A program made the translations under genes and the position numbers. The notes below the pieces were generated by a model. It searched no databases. It was not told where the DNA came from and saw only the letters and a list, made by a program, of their open reading frames with translations. Source: an uncultured bacterium (GTDB lineage: Bacteria; Bacillota; Clostridia; Lachnospirales; Lachnospiraceae). From it: a stretch of DNA of 64,000 nt. Position 1 is the stretch's first letter. The number at the start of each line of letters is the position of its first letter. The stretch is taken from contig CAMWUN010000013.1 of NCBI GenBank assembly GCA_947177425.1, positions 1 to 64,000 of the forward strand, written 5' to 3'. Below are positions 11,072 to 17,903 of the stretch, one piece after another.

Positions 11072-11101
11072 AAAGCCGCTCCCTTTTGAGGAACGGCTTT
11101 T
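11072..11101 (-). terminator. Terminator after rplA
   Basis: On the minus strand a stem formed by AAAAGCCGTTCC and GGGAGCGGCTTT with a short loop ends in CTTTATT. It lies 14 bases after the rplA stop. The U tract is poor, but this separates the L11-L1 transcript from the CapA-like gene. Confidence 0.65.
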
Positions 11102-11115
11102 GTAATCCGGTTTGA

Positions 11116-11805
11116 TTAAAACTTTGCAACACTGACTTTTACGCCAGGTCCCATAGTTGAAGTAAGCGTAATGCTCCTTAAATACTGTCCTTTAAGGGCT
11201 GAAGGTTTTGCTTTGACAATCGCTTCCATAAGCGCATCAAAATTTTCCTGAAGCTTTGCTTCTTCAAAAGATGCTTTTCCGATAGGCACATGGATAATGT
11301 TAGATTTGTCAAGCCTGTACTCAATCTTACCTGCTTTGATATCGTTGATTGCCTTTGTAACATCCATGGTAACAGTTCCGGCTTTGGGATTAGGCATTAA
11401 ACCTTTCGGGCCTAAAACCTTACCGAGACGTCCCACAATACCCATCATGTCAGGGGTAGCCACAACCACGTCAAAATCAAGCCATCCGTCATTCTGGATT
11501 CTGGGGATAAGTTCATCGCCGCCAACGTAATCAGCGCCGGCTGCTTCCGCTTCATTTACTTTATCGCCTTTGGCAAATACCAGCACTTTTACAGTTTTAC
11601 CTGTACCGTTAGGAAGCACAACTGCACCGCGGACCTGCTGTTCAGCGTGACGTCCGTCACAGCCTGTTCTGATATGGACTTCAATTGTCTCGTCAAATTT
11701 TGCTACTGCTGTCTTTTTAGCTAACGCAATGGCTTCAGCAGGCTCGTAAGCTGTCATGCGGTCAACCTGCTTTGCAGCTTCTATATATTTCTTTCCATGT
11801 TTCAT
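11116..11805 (-). CDS. rplA: 50S ribosomal protein L1
   Basis: L1 (229 residues) binds 23S rRNA at the mobile E-site stalk and in many bacteria represses its own mRNA. The start [16 protein letters not shown], the central [20 protein letters not shown] with [12 protein letters not shown], and the C-terminal [20 protein letters not shown] are all canonical. TAGGAGG precedes the ATG. It follows rplK by 100 bases, a gap holding an L1-site-like motif, and ends at a hairpin terminator. Confidence 0.99.
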   Translation of the reverse strand: MKHGKKYIEAAKQVDRMTAYEPAEAIALAKKTAVAKFDETIEVHIRTGCDGRHAEQQVRGAVVLPNGTGKTVKVLVFAKGDKVNEAEAAGADYVGGDELIPRIQNDGWLDFDVVVATPDMMGIVGRLGKVLGPKGLMPNPKAGTVTMDVTKAINDIKAGKIEYRLDKSNIIHVPIGKASFEEAKLQENFDALMEAIVKAKPSALKGQYLRSITLTSTMGPGVKVSVAKF

Positions 11806-11860
11806 TATTAATTCCTCCTATGGTTCAAACGACACCGCCTATGTGTCTGCCTTTCACAAG

Positions 11861-11887
11861 GCATCGCCGGACTTTCGTGTCTCCCAC
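11861..11887 (-). promoter_or_regulatory. Possible L1-binding site between rplK and rplA
   Basis: The minus strand reads GTGGGAGACACGAAAGTCC followed by GGCGATGCC. The GUGGGAG and GAUG elements resemble the asymmetric internal loop that L1 recognises in 23S rRNA and its own mRNA. A small hairpin GCCTTGTGAAAGGC follows. Pairing is weaker than at the site upstream of rplK, so this is tentative. Confidence 0.35.
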
Positions 11888-11904
11888 TTTCTATAATTTA
11901 TTGG

Positions 11905-12330
11905 TTATTCTTCTACGGTGATACCCATACTTCTTGCCGTACCTGCGATCATGCTCATAGCGGCTTCAAGGCTGGCCGCATTTAAATCAGGCATCTTCAT
12001 TTCTGCAATTTCCTGTATTTTTGCTTTGGAAATCGTTGCCACCTTTGTCTTGTTAGGTGTTGCAGAACCAGACTTCAAATTGCAGGCTTTCTTGAGAAGT
12101 ACTGCGGCAGGGGGAGTTTTCGTAACAAAACTGAAACTTCTGTCTGCATATACTGTGATAACAACAGGGATGATAACATCACCTTTGTCTGCTGTCCTTG
12201 CGTTGAACTGTTTGGTAAATTCAACAATGTTAACCCCATGCTGTCCAAGTGCAGGACCAACCGGGGGAGCTGGTGTTGCTTTACCAGCAGGGATCTGTAA
12301 CTTAATATATCCTTCTACTTTCTTTGCCAT
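11905..12330 (-). CDS. rplK: 50S ribosomal protein L11
   Basis: L11 (141 residues) binds the GTPase-associated centre of 23S rRNA and is the target of thiostrepton-type antibiotics. The sequence begins [20 protein letters not shown] and contains [14 protein letters not shown] and the C-terminal RNA-binding motif [20 protein letters not shown]. An in-frame start 32 codons upstream is rejected because AGGAGGTG lies just before the ATG at 12330. It is followed by rplA, and a 336-base structured leader precedes it. Confidence 0.99.
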   Translation of the reverse strand: MAKKVEGYIKLQIPAGKATPAPPVGPALGQHGVNIVEFTKQFNARTADKGDVIIPVVITVYADRSFSFVTKTPPAAVLLKKACNLKSGSATPNKTKVATISKAKIQEIAEMKMPDLNAASLEAAMSMIAGTARSMGITVEE

Positions 12331-12666
12331 TGTGGCACCTCCTAATAATAATGCATCTTCCTTCTCCTGACAGGTACAGGAGCCGACACTCCCGGAACAA
12401 GCTGACGGGCATTCATTACAGCACAACCAGACTGCGGGGTATAGGCCTCACGCCAGTTGCCAAATGCCTGCAGGCAGCCGCCTGCATCGCTGCTCGCGGG
12501 AATTGCTTCCGACCACACGTATTCCTGTCTGGATACGGTTGCATCGTGGTATGGCGCAGAATCTCTTCTGCTCCCACAGCCCGCGCCGGAGCGCAGACTA
12601 ATTGTAAAGTTTCTATAATATAGATACGGAACAGATTCCGCCGGAAACTGCCCATATCAATATTAA
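12331..12666 (-). ncRNA. Structured leader between nusG and rplK
   Basis: This 336-base gap has no credible gene. On the minus strand it is GC-rich and full of short inverted repeats. The segment 12542-12579 reads GTGGGAG, a CAGAA-loop-TTCTG stem, then CCACGATG. GUGG pairs with CCAC, leaving GAG and GAUG in the positions of the known L1-binding internal loop. An L1 autoregulatory leader of the L11-L1 operon is therefore likely. A TATATTAT box near 12615-12625 may be a -10 element, but I see no convincing -35, so transcription may come from nusG. Confidence 0.55.
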
Positions 12667-13185
12667 CTAAGACATTTTTCTTACTTCTGCAAAACTGATT
12701 TCAACAGGTGTCTCCCTGCCGAACAATTCCACATTGATGGTAGCCGTCTGCTTGCCAAAATCCATTCTCTGTACAACGCCGACCGTATCCTTCCATACGC
12801 CTGCCACAACAGCAATCGTATCGCCCTCGGCAAAATCCACGGAAATATTTTCTGTCTTAATTCCCAGCGGTTTCATTTCCGCCTCTGTCAAAGGAACCGG
12901 CTTGCTTCCGGGGCCGACGAATCCCGTCACCCCTCTGGTATTGCGGACAACATACCACGTGTCATCGTTCATAACCATATTAATCAGAACATATCCCGGG
13001 AACATCTTTTTCTGGACAGTCTTCTTGGCGCCGTTCTTAAGTTCCACCACGTCCTGCATGGGCACACGGACCTCCAGAATTTCCTCTTCCAGATGTCTGT
13101 TCTCGATTGTTTTCTCTATATTGGCTTTTACCTTATTTTCATATCCGGAATAGGTATGCACTACATACCAGTTCGCCTCTGCCAT
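12667..13185 (-). CDS. nusG: Transcription termination/antitermination protein NusG
   Basis: NusG (172 residues) binds RNA polymerase and modulates pausing and Rho-dependent termination. The NGN domain begins EANWYVVHTYSGYENKVKAN and contains KMFPGYVLINMVMND and WYVVRNTRGVTGFVG. The C-terminal KOW domain has FAEGDTIAVVAGVWKDTVGV. GAGGGTGATT precedes the ATG, and it starts 15 bases after secE. Confidence 0.99.
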   Translation of the reverse strand: MAEANWYVVHTYSGYENKVKANIEKTIENRHLEEEILEVRVPMQDVVELKNGAKKTVQKKMFPGYVLINMVMNDDTWYVVRNTRGVTGFVGPGSKPVPLTEAEMKPLGIKTENISVDFAEGDTIAVVAGVWKDTVGVVQRMDFGKQTATINVELFGRETPVEISFAEVRKMS

Positions 13186-13200
13186 ACAATCACCCTCACT

Positions 13201-13410
13201 CTACAGACTTGTCAGGAAGTCCACACCGTACTGCATCAGGAAATCCAGCACTGCGATAACCGCTCCCAGCACAACTGAAATACAAACAACTGCAACAGAC
13301 TGCTTTAAAAGCGAATCCTTGTCCGGCCATGAAATCTTCTTAAATTCGGCCTTAACGCCCTTGAAAAAGCTGGGTTTGGCTGCTTTTTCCTTTTTAGCGG
13401 AATCTGCCAT
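13201..13410 (-). CDS. secE: Preprotein translocase subunit SecE
   Basis: SecE, 69 residues, is the short single-span form typical of Gram-positive bacteria and clamps SecY in the translocon. A basic N-terminal half contains FFKGVKAEFKKISWPDKDSL, the conserved amphipathic SecE motif. One membrane helix (about residues 38-60, VAVVCISVVLGAVIAVLDFL) follows. It sits between rpmG and nusG with a GAAAGGAG ribosome binding site. Confidence 0.97.
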   Translation of the reverse strand: MADSAKKEKAAKPSFFKGVKAEFKKISWPDKDSLLKQSVAVVCISVVLGAVIAVLDFLMQYGVDFLTSL

Positions 13411-13438
13411 CTCTAACTCCTTTCAGACATGTGCGTAA

Positions 13439-13588
13439 TTATTTGGTTTCCTTGTGCAATGTATGAGTTCTGCAGAATCTACAATACTTTTTGATTTCCA
13501 TCCTGTCGGGATGTGTTTTCTTGTCTTTGGTGGTATTGTAGTTACGCTGCTTGCATTCTGTGCATGCTAATGTGATTCTCGTACGCAT
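13439..13588 (-). CDS. rpmG: 50S ribosomal protein L33
   Basis: This 49-residue reading frame begins [20 protein letters not shown] and ends THTLHKETK. It carries two Cys pairs, CTEC and CRFC, the zinc-binding C+ form of L33, a small protein near the ribosomal E site. GGAGGAAGAAT precedes the ATG. rpmG-secE-nusG is the conserved order in Firmicutes. It is the first gene of the transcript and has a clear promoter. Confidence 0.97.
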   Translation of the reverse strand: MRTRITLACTECKQRNYNTTKDKKTHPDRMEIKKYCRFCRTHTLHKETK

Positions 13589-13652
13589 GATTCTTCCTCC
13601 AATCTTCTACCGGATTTTAAGCATAAAAAAAAGACCTAAATCTTGTTTGTTA

Positions 13653-13681
13653 ACTATACCATATCCTTCCCTCTGCGTCAA
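13653..13681 (-). promoter_or_regulatory. Promoter of rpmG-secE-nusG
   Basis: The minus strand has TTGACG (13676-13681), a 17-base spacer and TATAGT (13653-13658), about 60 bases upstream of the rpmG ATG. No other promoter this good lies before rplK. Confidence 0.8.
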
Positions 13682-13730
13682 CTTAAATTTCAATACTTTT
13701 TCTACACTTTTTGTTACCAACTCTATTGTA

Positions 13731-13824
13731 TTTACCAATTCTCCATGATAAAATTATAGTGATAGTAGATTATTATGCCCTAATACAGTAAACCATCCTG
13801 ATTTTCAGACATATAATTTTATCA
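13731..13824 (+). promoter_or_regulatory. Putative promoter with 13-bp inverted repeat upstream of the FliD-like gene
   Basis: Two perfect 13-base arms, TGATAAAATTATA (13746-13758) and TATAATTTTATCA (13812-13824), face each other across 53 bases. A possible promoter overlaps the first arm: TTTACC at 13731-13736 and TATAGT at 13755-13760, with 18-base spacing. The arms could be a paired operator, a long mRNA hairpin or recombination sites. The sequence alone does not decide. The coding start follows at 13890. Confidence 0.45.
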
Positions 13825-13889
13825 GGAGCAGGTTCCGTCAAATGGTATTGACGGTATGTAGCATTCACGGAAGAAAGGAGGGGCAGACT

Positions 13890-15200
13890 ATGGCTTATGG
13901 TATGACGTTAAACGCCGTCTACAATCATTATCTGACTACTTATGCACCTAAAAGCTGCACGCAGTACGACACTCACAAAAAGAGCGAACTGCGCAATATT
14001 TATAATTCTATCGTTAAATTAAATAAGGAATCCCCCCTGTATATTTTAGATTCCAGCAGGGAATCCCGTGCTTTCGCGGTGGGCCTTAAAGAAAATGCAA
14101 GGGCGCTGAGGAATACCATTGCGTCTCTGGGCGGCCTGGACGATGAGGAAATGCTTGGCAAGAAAGCAGCATATTCCAGCAATGAGAGCATTGCGTCCGC
14201 TGTCTATATCGGGGACAGCAATGAGGAGGTTGCTGCACCTTCCTATAATATAGAGGTTACTTCCTTAGCTTCCAACCAGATTAACCTTGGGACTTTTCTT
14301 CCCTCCGATGAAAGGATTGACCTTCCGCCCGACGCTTATTCCTTTGACATCACCATCAATGACTTAAGCTACGAATTCCAGTATAATGTCCGCGAGGGCG
14401 AAACAAACCGCGATCTGCAAGAACGTCTGGCCCGTCTGGTGACAAATGCGGATGTGGGCATTTATGCCGATATTCTGGAAGACGGAAAAGGGAATTCTTC
14501 CCTCCGCCTTACTTCCACCAGCAGCGGTCTTAAGGGCAACAGGGATTACATATTCCAGGTTACGGATGACAAGGCCAGCAAACGTGCCGGCACGGTAGAT
14601 TATCTTGGTCTTTCCTACACAGCCCGGATACCTTCCAATGCGGAATTTCTCTTAAACGGGGAACCCAGCAGCGCTCCTTCCAACCGGTTTACCATCGGGA
14701 AAATGTTTGATGTCACCCTGAACGGCATAAGCAGTACAGAGGGAGAAACTGCGGAAATCGGTCTGAAAACAGATTTGGACTCCCTCACGGAAAATGTGGG
14801 CAATCTGGTAAGCGGCTATAATTCCTTTGTAAGGGCTGCCGCCGAATATCTTGATTCCCATCCAAGAAGCGGACGGCTCCTAAAAGAAATGGATCATATT
14901 TCCCGTTATTACCAGCAGGATCTGGAAGGACTGGGATTTGGTTTTGAAAGCGACGGACGGCTGGCGCTGGATGATGATACCTTTAAACGTTCCATCATCG
15001 GGGATGAAAACCGGCTGCAGTTTTCCACCATAAAGGATTTCACCAATTCCATCCTCCGCAAGACCAACCAGGTATCCTTAAATCCCATGGAATATGTGGA
15101 TAAGACAATGGTTGCTTATAAAAATCCTACCGGAAGGAATTTTGCAACGCCTTATGTTACCAGTAATTACAGTGGTATGCTCTTTAATGGTTACTGTTAG
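13890..15200 (+). CDS. Flagellar filament-cap (FliD)-like protein
   Basis: The product is 436 residues, beginning MAYGMTLNAVYNHYLTTYAP, with AAAGGAGGGG upstream, so I reject the ORF start 16 codons earlier. It has no signal peptide or membrane helix, and is polar and rich in Ser, Asn and Asp, as in flagellar axial proteins. The segment around residues 120-180 (YNIEVTSLASNQINLGTF) resembles the SQVTVTQLAQA-type region of FliD. The segment around 260-300 (KMFDVTLNGISSTEGETAEI, then LTENVGNLVSGYNSF) matches FliD C-terminal logic. No other flagellar gene is in the window. Its neighbour is the glycan cluster, which hints that this surface apparatus carries the glycan. The family assignment is moderately sure and the function is inferred. 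Confidence 0.6.
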   Translation: MAYGMTLNAVYNHYLTTYAPKSCTQYDTHKKSELRNIYNSIVKLNKESPLYILDSSRESRAFAVGLKENARALRNTIASLGGLDDEEMLGKKAAYSSNESIASAVYIGDSNEEVAAPSYNIEVTSLASNQINLGTFLPSDERIDLPPDAYSFDITINDLSYEFQYNVREGETNRDLQERLARLVTNADVGIYADILEDGKGNSSLRLTSTSSGLKGNRDYIFQVTDDKASKRAGTVDYLGLSYTARIPSNAEFLLNGEPSSAPSNRFTIGKMFDVTLNGISSTEGETAEIGLKTDLDSLTENVGNLVSGYNSFVRAAAEYLDSHPRSGRLLKEMDHISRYYQQDLEGLGFGFESDGRLALDDDTFKRSIIGDENRLQFSTIKDFTNSILRKTNQVSLNPMEYVDKTMVAYKNPTGRNFATPYVTSNYSGMLFNGYC

Positions 15201-15320
15201 AGAGTTTACGTCCTGAAAGACTGGCGGCTCGGCGAAGAACAATAAGAGTATACCTACGGCAAACGAGAATGCTGTGCATTCTCTCTAAATGGTTTACACT
15301 GTCGCAATTTTATATTATAA
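15201..15320. other. Intergenic stretch without a gene
   Basis: This is the left part of the gap between the convergent FliD-like gene and glf. It holds one short hairpin (GAGAATGC-TGT-GCATTCTC near 15267-15285) and no reading frame I can support. Convergent terminators follow. Confidence 0.5.
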
Positions 15321-15357
15321 AAAATGGTTCGGGGAATGGTATTCTCCGGACCATTTT
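15321..15357 (-). terminator. Terminator of glf (can act on both strands)
   Basis: A hairpin pairs ATGGTCCGGAGAA with TTCCCCGAACCAT on the minus strand and is followed by six U residues. The plus-strand reading also ends in TTTT. It lies about 50 bases after the glf stop. Confidence 0.75.
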
Positions 15358-15370
15358 GTCTACAGTCTGA

Positions 15371-15397
15371 GCGGTTCAATTAAATGAACCGCTTTTT
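15371..15397 (+). terminator. Terminator on the plus strand after the FliD-like gene
   Basis: GCGGTTCA and TGAACCGC form a perfect 8-bp stem around AATTAA and are followed by TTTTT. It faces the glf 3' end, so the two convergent transcripts have back-to-back terminators. Confidence 0.8.
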
Positions 15398-15404
15398 ACA
15401 CATA

Positions 15405-16544
15405 TCAGTTTTCCGATTCTTCTTTTACCATGGCAAGGGCTGCTTCAATCACCTTGTCCATATCATAATAGCGGTACTGCCCCAGTCTTCCTCCGAACAA
15501 AACCCTCTTTTCCTTTTCCGCCAGCTTCTGATATCTGGCAAAAAGTTCGTTGTTCCGCTGGTCATTTACCGGATAGTAAGGCTCATCTCCCGGCTTCCAC
15601 GAGGCGGGATATTCTCTTGTGATGACAGTCCCTTCTCCCTGCCCAAACTCAAAATGTTTATGCTCGATAATCCGGGTGTAGGGAACTTCCCGTTCTGTAT
15701 AGTTGATAACTGCATTTCCCTGATAGTTCTCCTGCTCCGGCATGTCCTCCTTCTCAAAGCGGAGGGAACGATATTCCAGATTGCCCAGACAGTAATCAAA
15801 ATACTCGTCAATCATGCCTGTGTAGAGAACCTTGTCATAGGATATATAGTCCTCATTCCGCCCAGCCGCTTCCTTCTGCTGTCTGTCAAACTCCCGGTAA
15901 TCCGTATTTAATCTGACCTCTATACCTTCCAGCATCTTTTCAACAATTGCGGTATATCCCCCTATGGGAATCCCCTGATATCTGTCTGTAAAATAATTAT
16001 TGTCGTAGGTAAAACGCAGGGGAACTCTTTTGATAATAAAAGCAGGGAGTTCCCGGCAGTCTCTTCCCCACTGCTTTTCCGTATAGCCTTTAATCAGCTT
16101 CTCATATACATCCCGTCCGGCCAGAGACAATGCCTGTTCTTCAAGATTTTGGGGAACATCAATAGACAAATCGTTGATCTGTTCCTTTATTCTGGCCTTT
16201 GCCTCGTCCGGTGTCCTGACACCCCAAAGCTTACTGAAAGTATTCATGTTAAATGGAAGATTATAAATCTCTCCCCGGTAGATGGCCATCGGTGAATTGA
16301 CAAAATGATTAAAGTCCGCAAACTCATTCATATAATCCCATATTTCACGGTTGGATGTGTGGAAAATATGCGCCCCATATTCATGGACATGGATGCCTCT
16401 CTTTACGCTTGTATAAATATTCCCCGCAACATGTTCTCTCTTGTCAATAACCAGACAGCGCCTTCCGCGTTTATTCATTTCCCGTGAAAAAACCGCGCCA
16501 AAAAGCCCGGCCCCCACAACCAGATAATCAAAATGTTTGTCCAT
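15405..16544 (-). CDS. glf: UDP-galactopyranose mutase
   Basis: This flavoenzyme interconverts UDP-galactopyranose and UDP-galactofuranose, the donor for galactofuranose in surface glycans. Its 379 residues match the family. The N-terminal FAD-binding motif is YLVVGAGLFGAVFSREMN, with CLVIDKREHVAGN next. VHEYGAHIFHTSN and EKQWGRDCRELP are typical of Glf, and GGRLGQYRYYDMDKVI lies near the C-terminus. It starts five bases after the small regulator gene, whose last codons contain its ribosome binding site, so the two are one operon. Confidence 0.97.
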   Translation of the reverse strand: MDKHFDYLVVGAGLFGAVFSREMNKRGRRCLVIDKREHVAGNIYTSVKRGIHVHEYGAHIFHTSNREIWDYMNEFADFNHFVNSPMAIYRGEIYNLPFNMNTFSKLWGVRTPDEAKARIKEQINDLSIDVPQNLEEQALSLAGRDVYEKLIKGYTEKQWGRDCRELPAFIIKRVPLRFTYDNNYFTDRYQGIPIGGYTAIVEKMLEGIEVRLNTDYREFDRQQKEAAGRNEDYISYDKVLYTGMIDEYFDYCLGNLEYRSLRFEKEDMPEQENYQGNAVINYTEREVPYTRIIEHKHFEFGQGEGTVITREYPASWKPGDEPYYPVNDQRNNELFARYQKLAEKEKRVLFGGRLGQYRYYDMDKVIEAALAMVKEESEN

Positions 16545-16549
16545 ACAGC

Positions 16550-16885
16550 CTATGACTCCCTGTATTTCTCAAGCTGGACATAGTCTTCCATCATTTCGAG
16601 AATTCTCTTACGTCCCTTCTTGTTTAACTGAATATAATACTGCATAACTCTGTTTTCCAGAATCTTCTCTCCAAGTACTTCTCCCTTTTCCAGAGATGAA
16701 AAATCCACAGGATTCAAACTCAGCCTGTCGCACATACGAATAACTGTACCATATGCCATACCCTCAATCCCTCTGTCCAGCGCTGTCACCAGTGTACTGT
16801 AGGGAATTTCCATATCAATAGCAAACTGTCTTACGCTCTTGTATTGTTTCAGTATCTCTTGTTTTAAAATTTCTGCTTTTGTCAT
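16550..16885 (-). CDS. Small HTH-type regulator cotranscribed with glf
   Basis: The product is 111 residues. Residues 13-60 read as an XRE/Cro-like helix-turn-helix, with YKSVRQFAIDMEIPYSTLVT and then ALDRGIEGMAYGTVIRMCDR. The C-terminal half is a helical extension ending in LEMMEDYVQLEKY. It has AGGAGG before the ATG and is translationally close to glf, suggesting local control of this operon. No ligand domain is visible. Confidence 0.75.
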   Translation of the reverse strand: MTKAEILKQEILKQYKSVRQFAIDMEIPYSTLVTALDRGIEGMAYGTVIRMCDRLSLNPVDFSSLEKGEVLGEKILENRVMQYYIQLNKKGRKRILEMMEDYVQLEKYRES

Positions 16886-16942
16886 TGCAAAGACCTCCTA
16901 TTATTGATAGCTACCAATGTCACTACATTCTTTTATAACGTT

Positions 16943-16963
16943 AGTATAGCACACCCGTATATG
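16943..16963 (-). promoter_or_regulatory. Extended -10 promoter of the regulator-glf operon
   Basis: The minus strand has TGCTATACT (16943-16951), an extended -10 element. The -35 is poor. The sequence CCGTATATG at 16955-16963 on the plus strand resembles CCRTATATGG sites near the second HTH gene and may be an operator. Confidence 0.5.
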
Positions 16964-17067
16964 CAAGTCATCAAAAAAAATATAAACTTTCTCCTAATAT
17001 ATACTAAAGTACTATTCTTTTTATCATTAAACACTGCGCCATGCTTTGCAGACAATCCCACCGAACT

Positions 17068-17096
17068 AAAAGGACAGGACATATGCCCTGCCCTTT
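17068..17096 (-). terminator. Terminator after the 80-residue HTH gene
   Basis: On the minus strand AAAGGGCAGG pairs with CCTGTCCTTT around CATATGT, followed by a short U run. It lies about 50 bases past the stop codon of the HTH gene at 17144. Confidence 0.65.
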
Positions 17097-17143
17097 ATTA
17101 CCCATGTAGAAAGTCAAATCCTGCTGGTATCCGCACCTGACCG

Positions 17144-17386
17144 TTATACATCGAACCGGTCGATGTCATCAAATTCAGGGGCATCAAAAAACTCCTTCAA
17201 GGTGATACCGAAACCTTCACACAATTTACTGATAGTAAGTACTCCCGGATTTACTGTAGACTTATCTACAATATGCATCAGCGTGGTCATTGGCACCGCC
17301 GATGCATAAGACAATGCATAATATGTCATTCTCTTTTCCTTACATAAATTGTTGATTCTTTCCACTAACACGTCTTGTGCTTTCAT
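17144..17386 (-). CDS. Small XRE-family transcriptional regulator
   Basis: The product is 80 residues and is almost entirely a Cro/CI-type helix-turn-helix: RINNLCKEKRMTYYALSYAS, AVPMTTLMHIVD, then TISKLCEGFGITLKEFFDAP. The start is the second ATG, because GGGAGGA lies six bases before it, whereas the first ATG is part of that site. CCATATATGG overlaps its ribosome binding site and a near copy lies 44 bases upstream, so autoregulation is plausible. Confidence 0.8.
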   Translation of the reverse strand: MKAQDVLVERINNLCKEKRMTYYALSYASAVPMTTLMHIVDKSTVNPGVLTISKLCEGFGITLKEFFDAPEFDDIDRFDV

Positions 17387-17397
17387 CTTTCGTCCTC

Positions 17398-17451
17398 CCA
17401 TATATGGTATTATTATACCTTATTATACACAAGGATTGTCTCCGTATATGG
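17398..17451. promoter_or_regulatory. Candidate operator pair CCRTATATGG
   Basis: CCATATATGG (17398-17407) and CCGTATATGG (17442-17451) flank a TATAAT-like element on the minus strand (TATAATAAT near 17411-17419). The spacing suggests binding of the adjacent HTH protein to its own promoter. A related CCGTATATG occurs at the glf-operon promoter. Confidence 0.45.
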
Positions 17452-17525
17452 TAGTACTTATTAAAAATTATGAAAATTACGATAAAACCTCTTATATAGC
17501 CGTTTTACAGTTTAAATAAATACCT

Positions 17526-17556
17526 TGATACGATTTTTACAAATAAAATTGTATCA
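17526..17556. other. Intergenic hairpin of unknown role
   Basis: TGATACGATTTT (17526-17537) pairs with AAAATTGTATCA (17545-17556) with one G-T pair. It lies between divergently transcribed genes, where no terminator is needed, so it may be a binding site or a decayed element. Confidence 0.4.
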
Positions 17557-17610
17557 CGAAGCTGTCAAAAAAGCAATCCCTAACTTTACATAATGGCATC
17601 ACACTGTTCC

Positions 17611-17738
17611 TGTTCACTCCGTGACCAGTAACATGCAAAAATCCATCGAAAATTGCCTTCGGCAATGGGATTTTTGCACTCTCGAATCACTTTCTTACGA
17701 CCAGCGCAGTAAATGCGCAGGCCTGTGCGAACAGTAAC
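17611..17738. repeat. Dispersed palindromic intergenic repeat, copy B with inserted hairpin
   Basis: It begins TGTTCACTCCGTGACC and ends CTGTGCGAACAG, matching copy A at 10936-11030. Relative to copy A it carries 51 extra bases (17627-17677) just after CCGTGACC. The extra bases form their own stem, TGCAAAAATCCAT against ATGGGATTTTTGCA, with an inner TTGCC-TTC-GGCAA hairpin. Confidence 0.8.
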
Positions 17739-17767
17739 GGGCCCTACACACTTCATTCCTTTGCATC

Positions 17768-17796
17768 TTGACAGTTTATCTTCCTCCGCTGATAAT
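17768..17796 (+). promoter_or_regulatory. Promoter of the GT2-TPR gene
   Basis: Perfect TTGACA (17768-17773), a 17-base spacer and GATAAT (17791-17796) lie about 105 bases upstream of the ATG at 17904. Between them is a region with no reading frame. Confidence 0.8.
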
Positions 17797-17903
17797 AATT
17801 ATATGAATGGCTCCGGCCGCTGCCCATATGGATGCGCAAATTCATATCCTTCCAGCATACCGCATATGAAGCATTTGTAATAAAAATTTAAGGAGAACTG
17901 ACC

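Noticed and set aside
12416-12655. 79-codon minus-strand frame between nusG and rplK
   Set aside because: It lies over the structured leader with the L1-like site, has no ribosome binding site and no protein similarity I recognise.
13411-13438. tRNA gene near secE-rpmG, as in some bacteria
   Set aside because: The gap is only 28 bases, and I saw no cloverleaf elsewhere in the window.
13746-13824. Invertible promoter (phase switch)
   Set aside because: The arms are perfect, but 53 bases between them is very short for site-specific inversion and no recombinase gene is nearby. Kept only as a regulatory inverted repeat.
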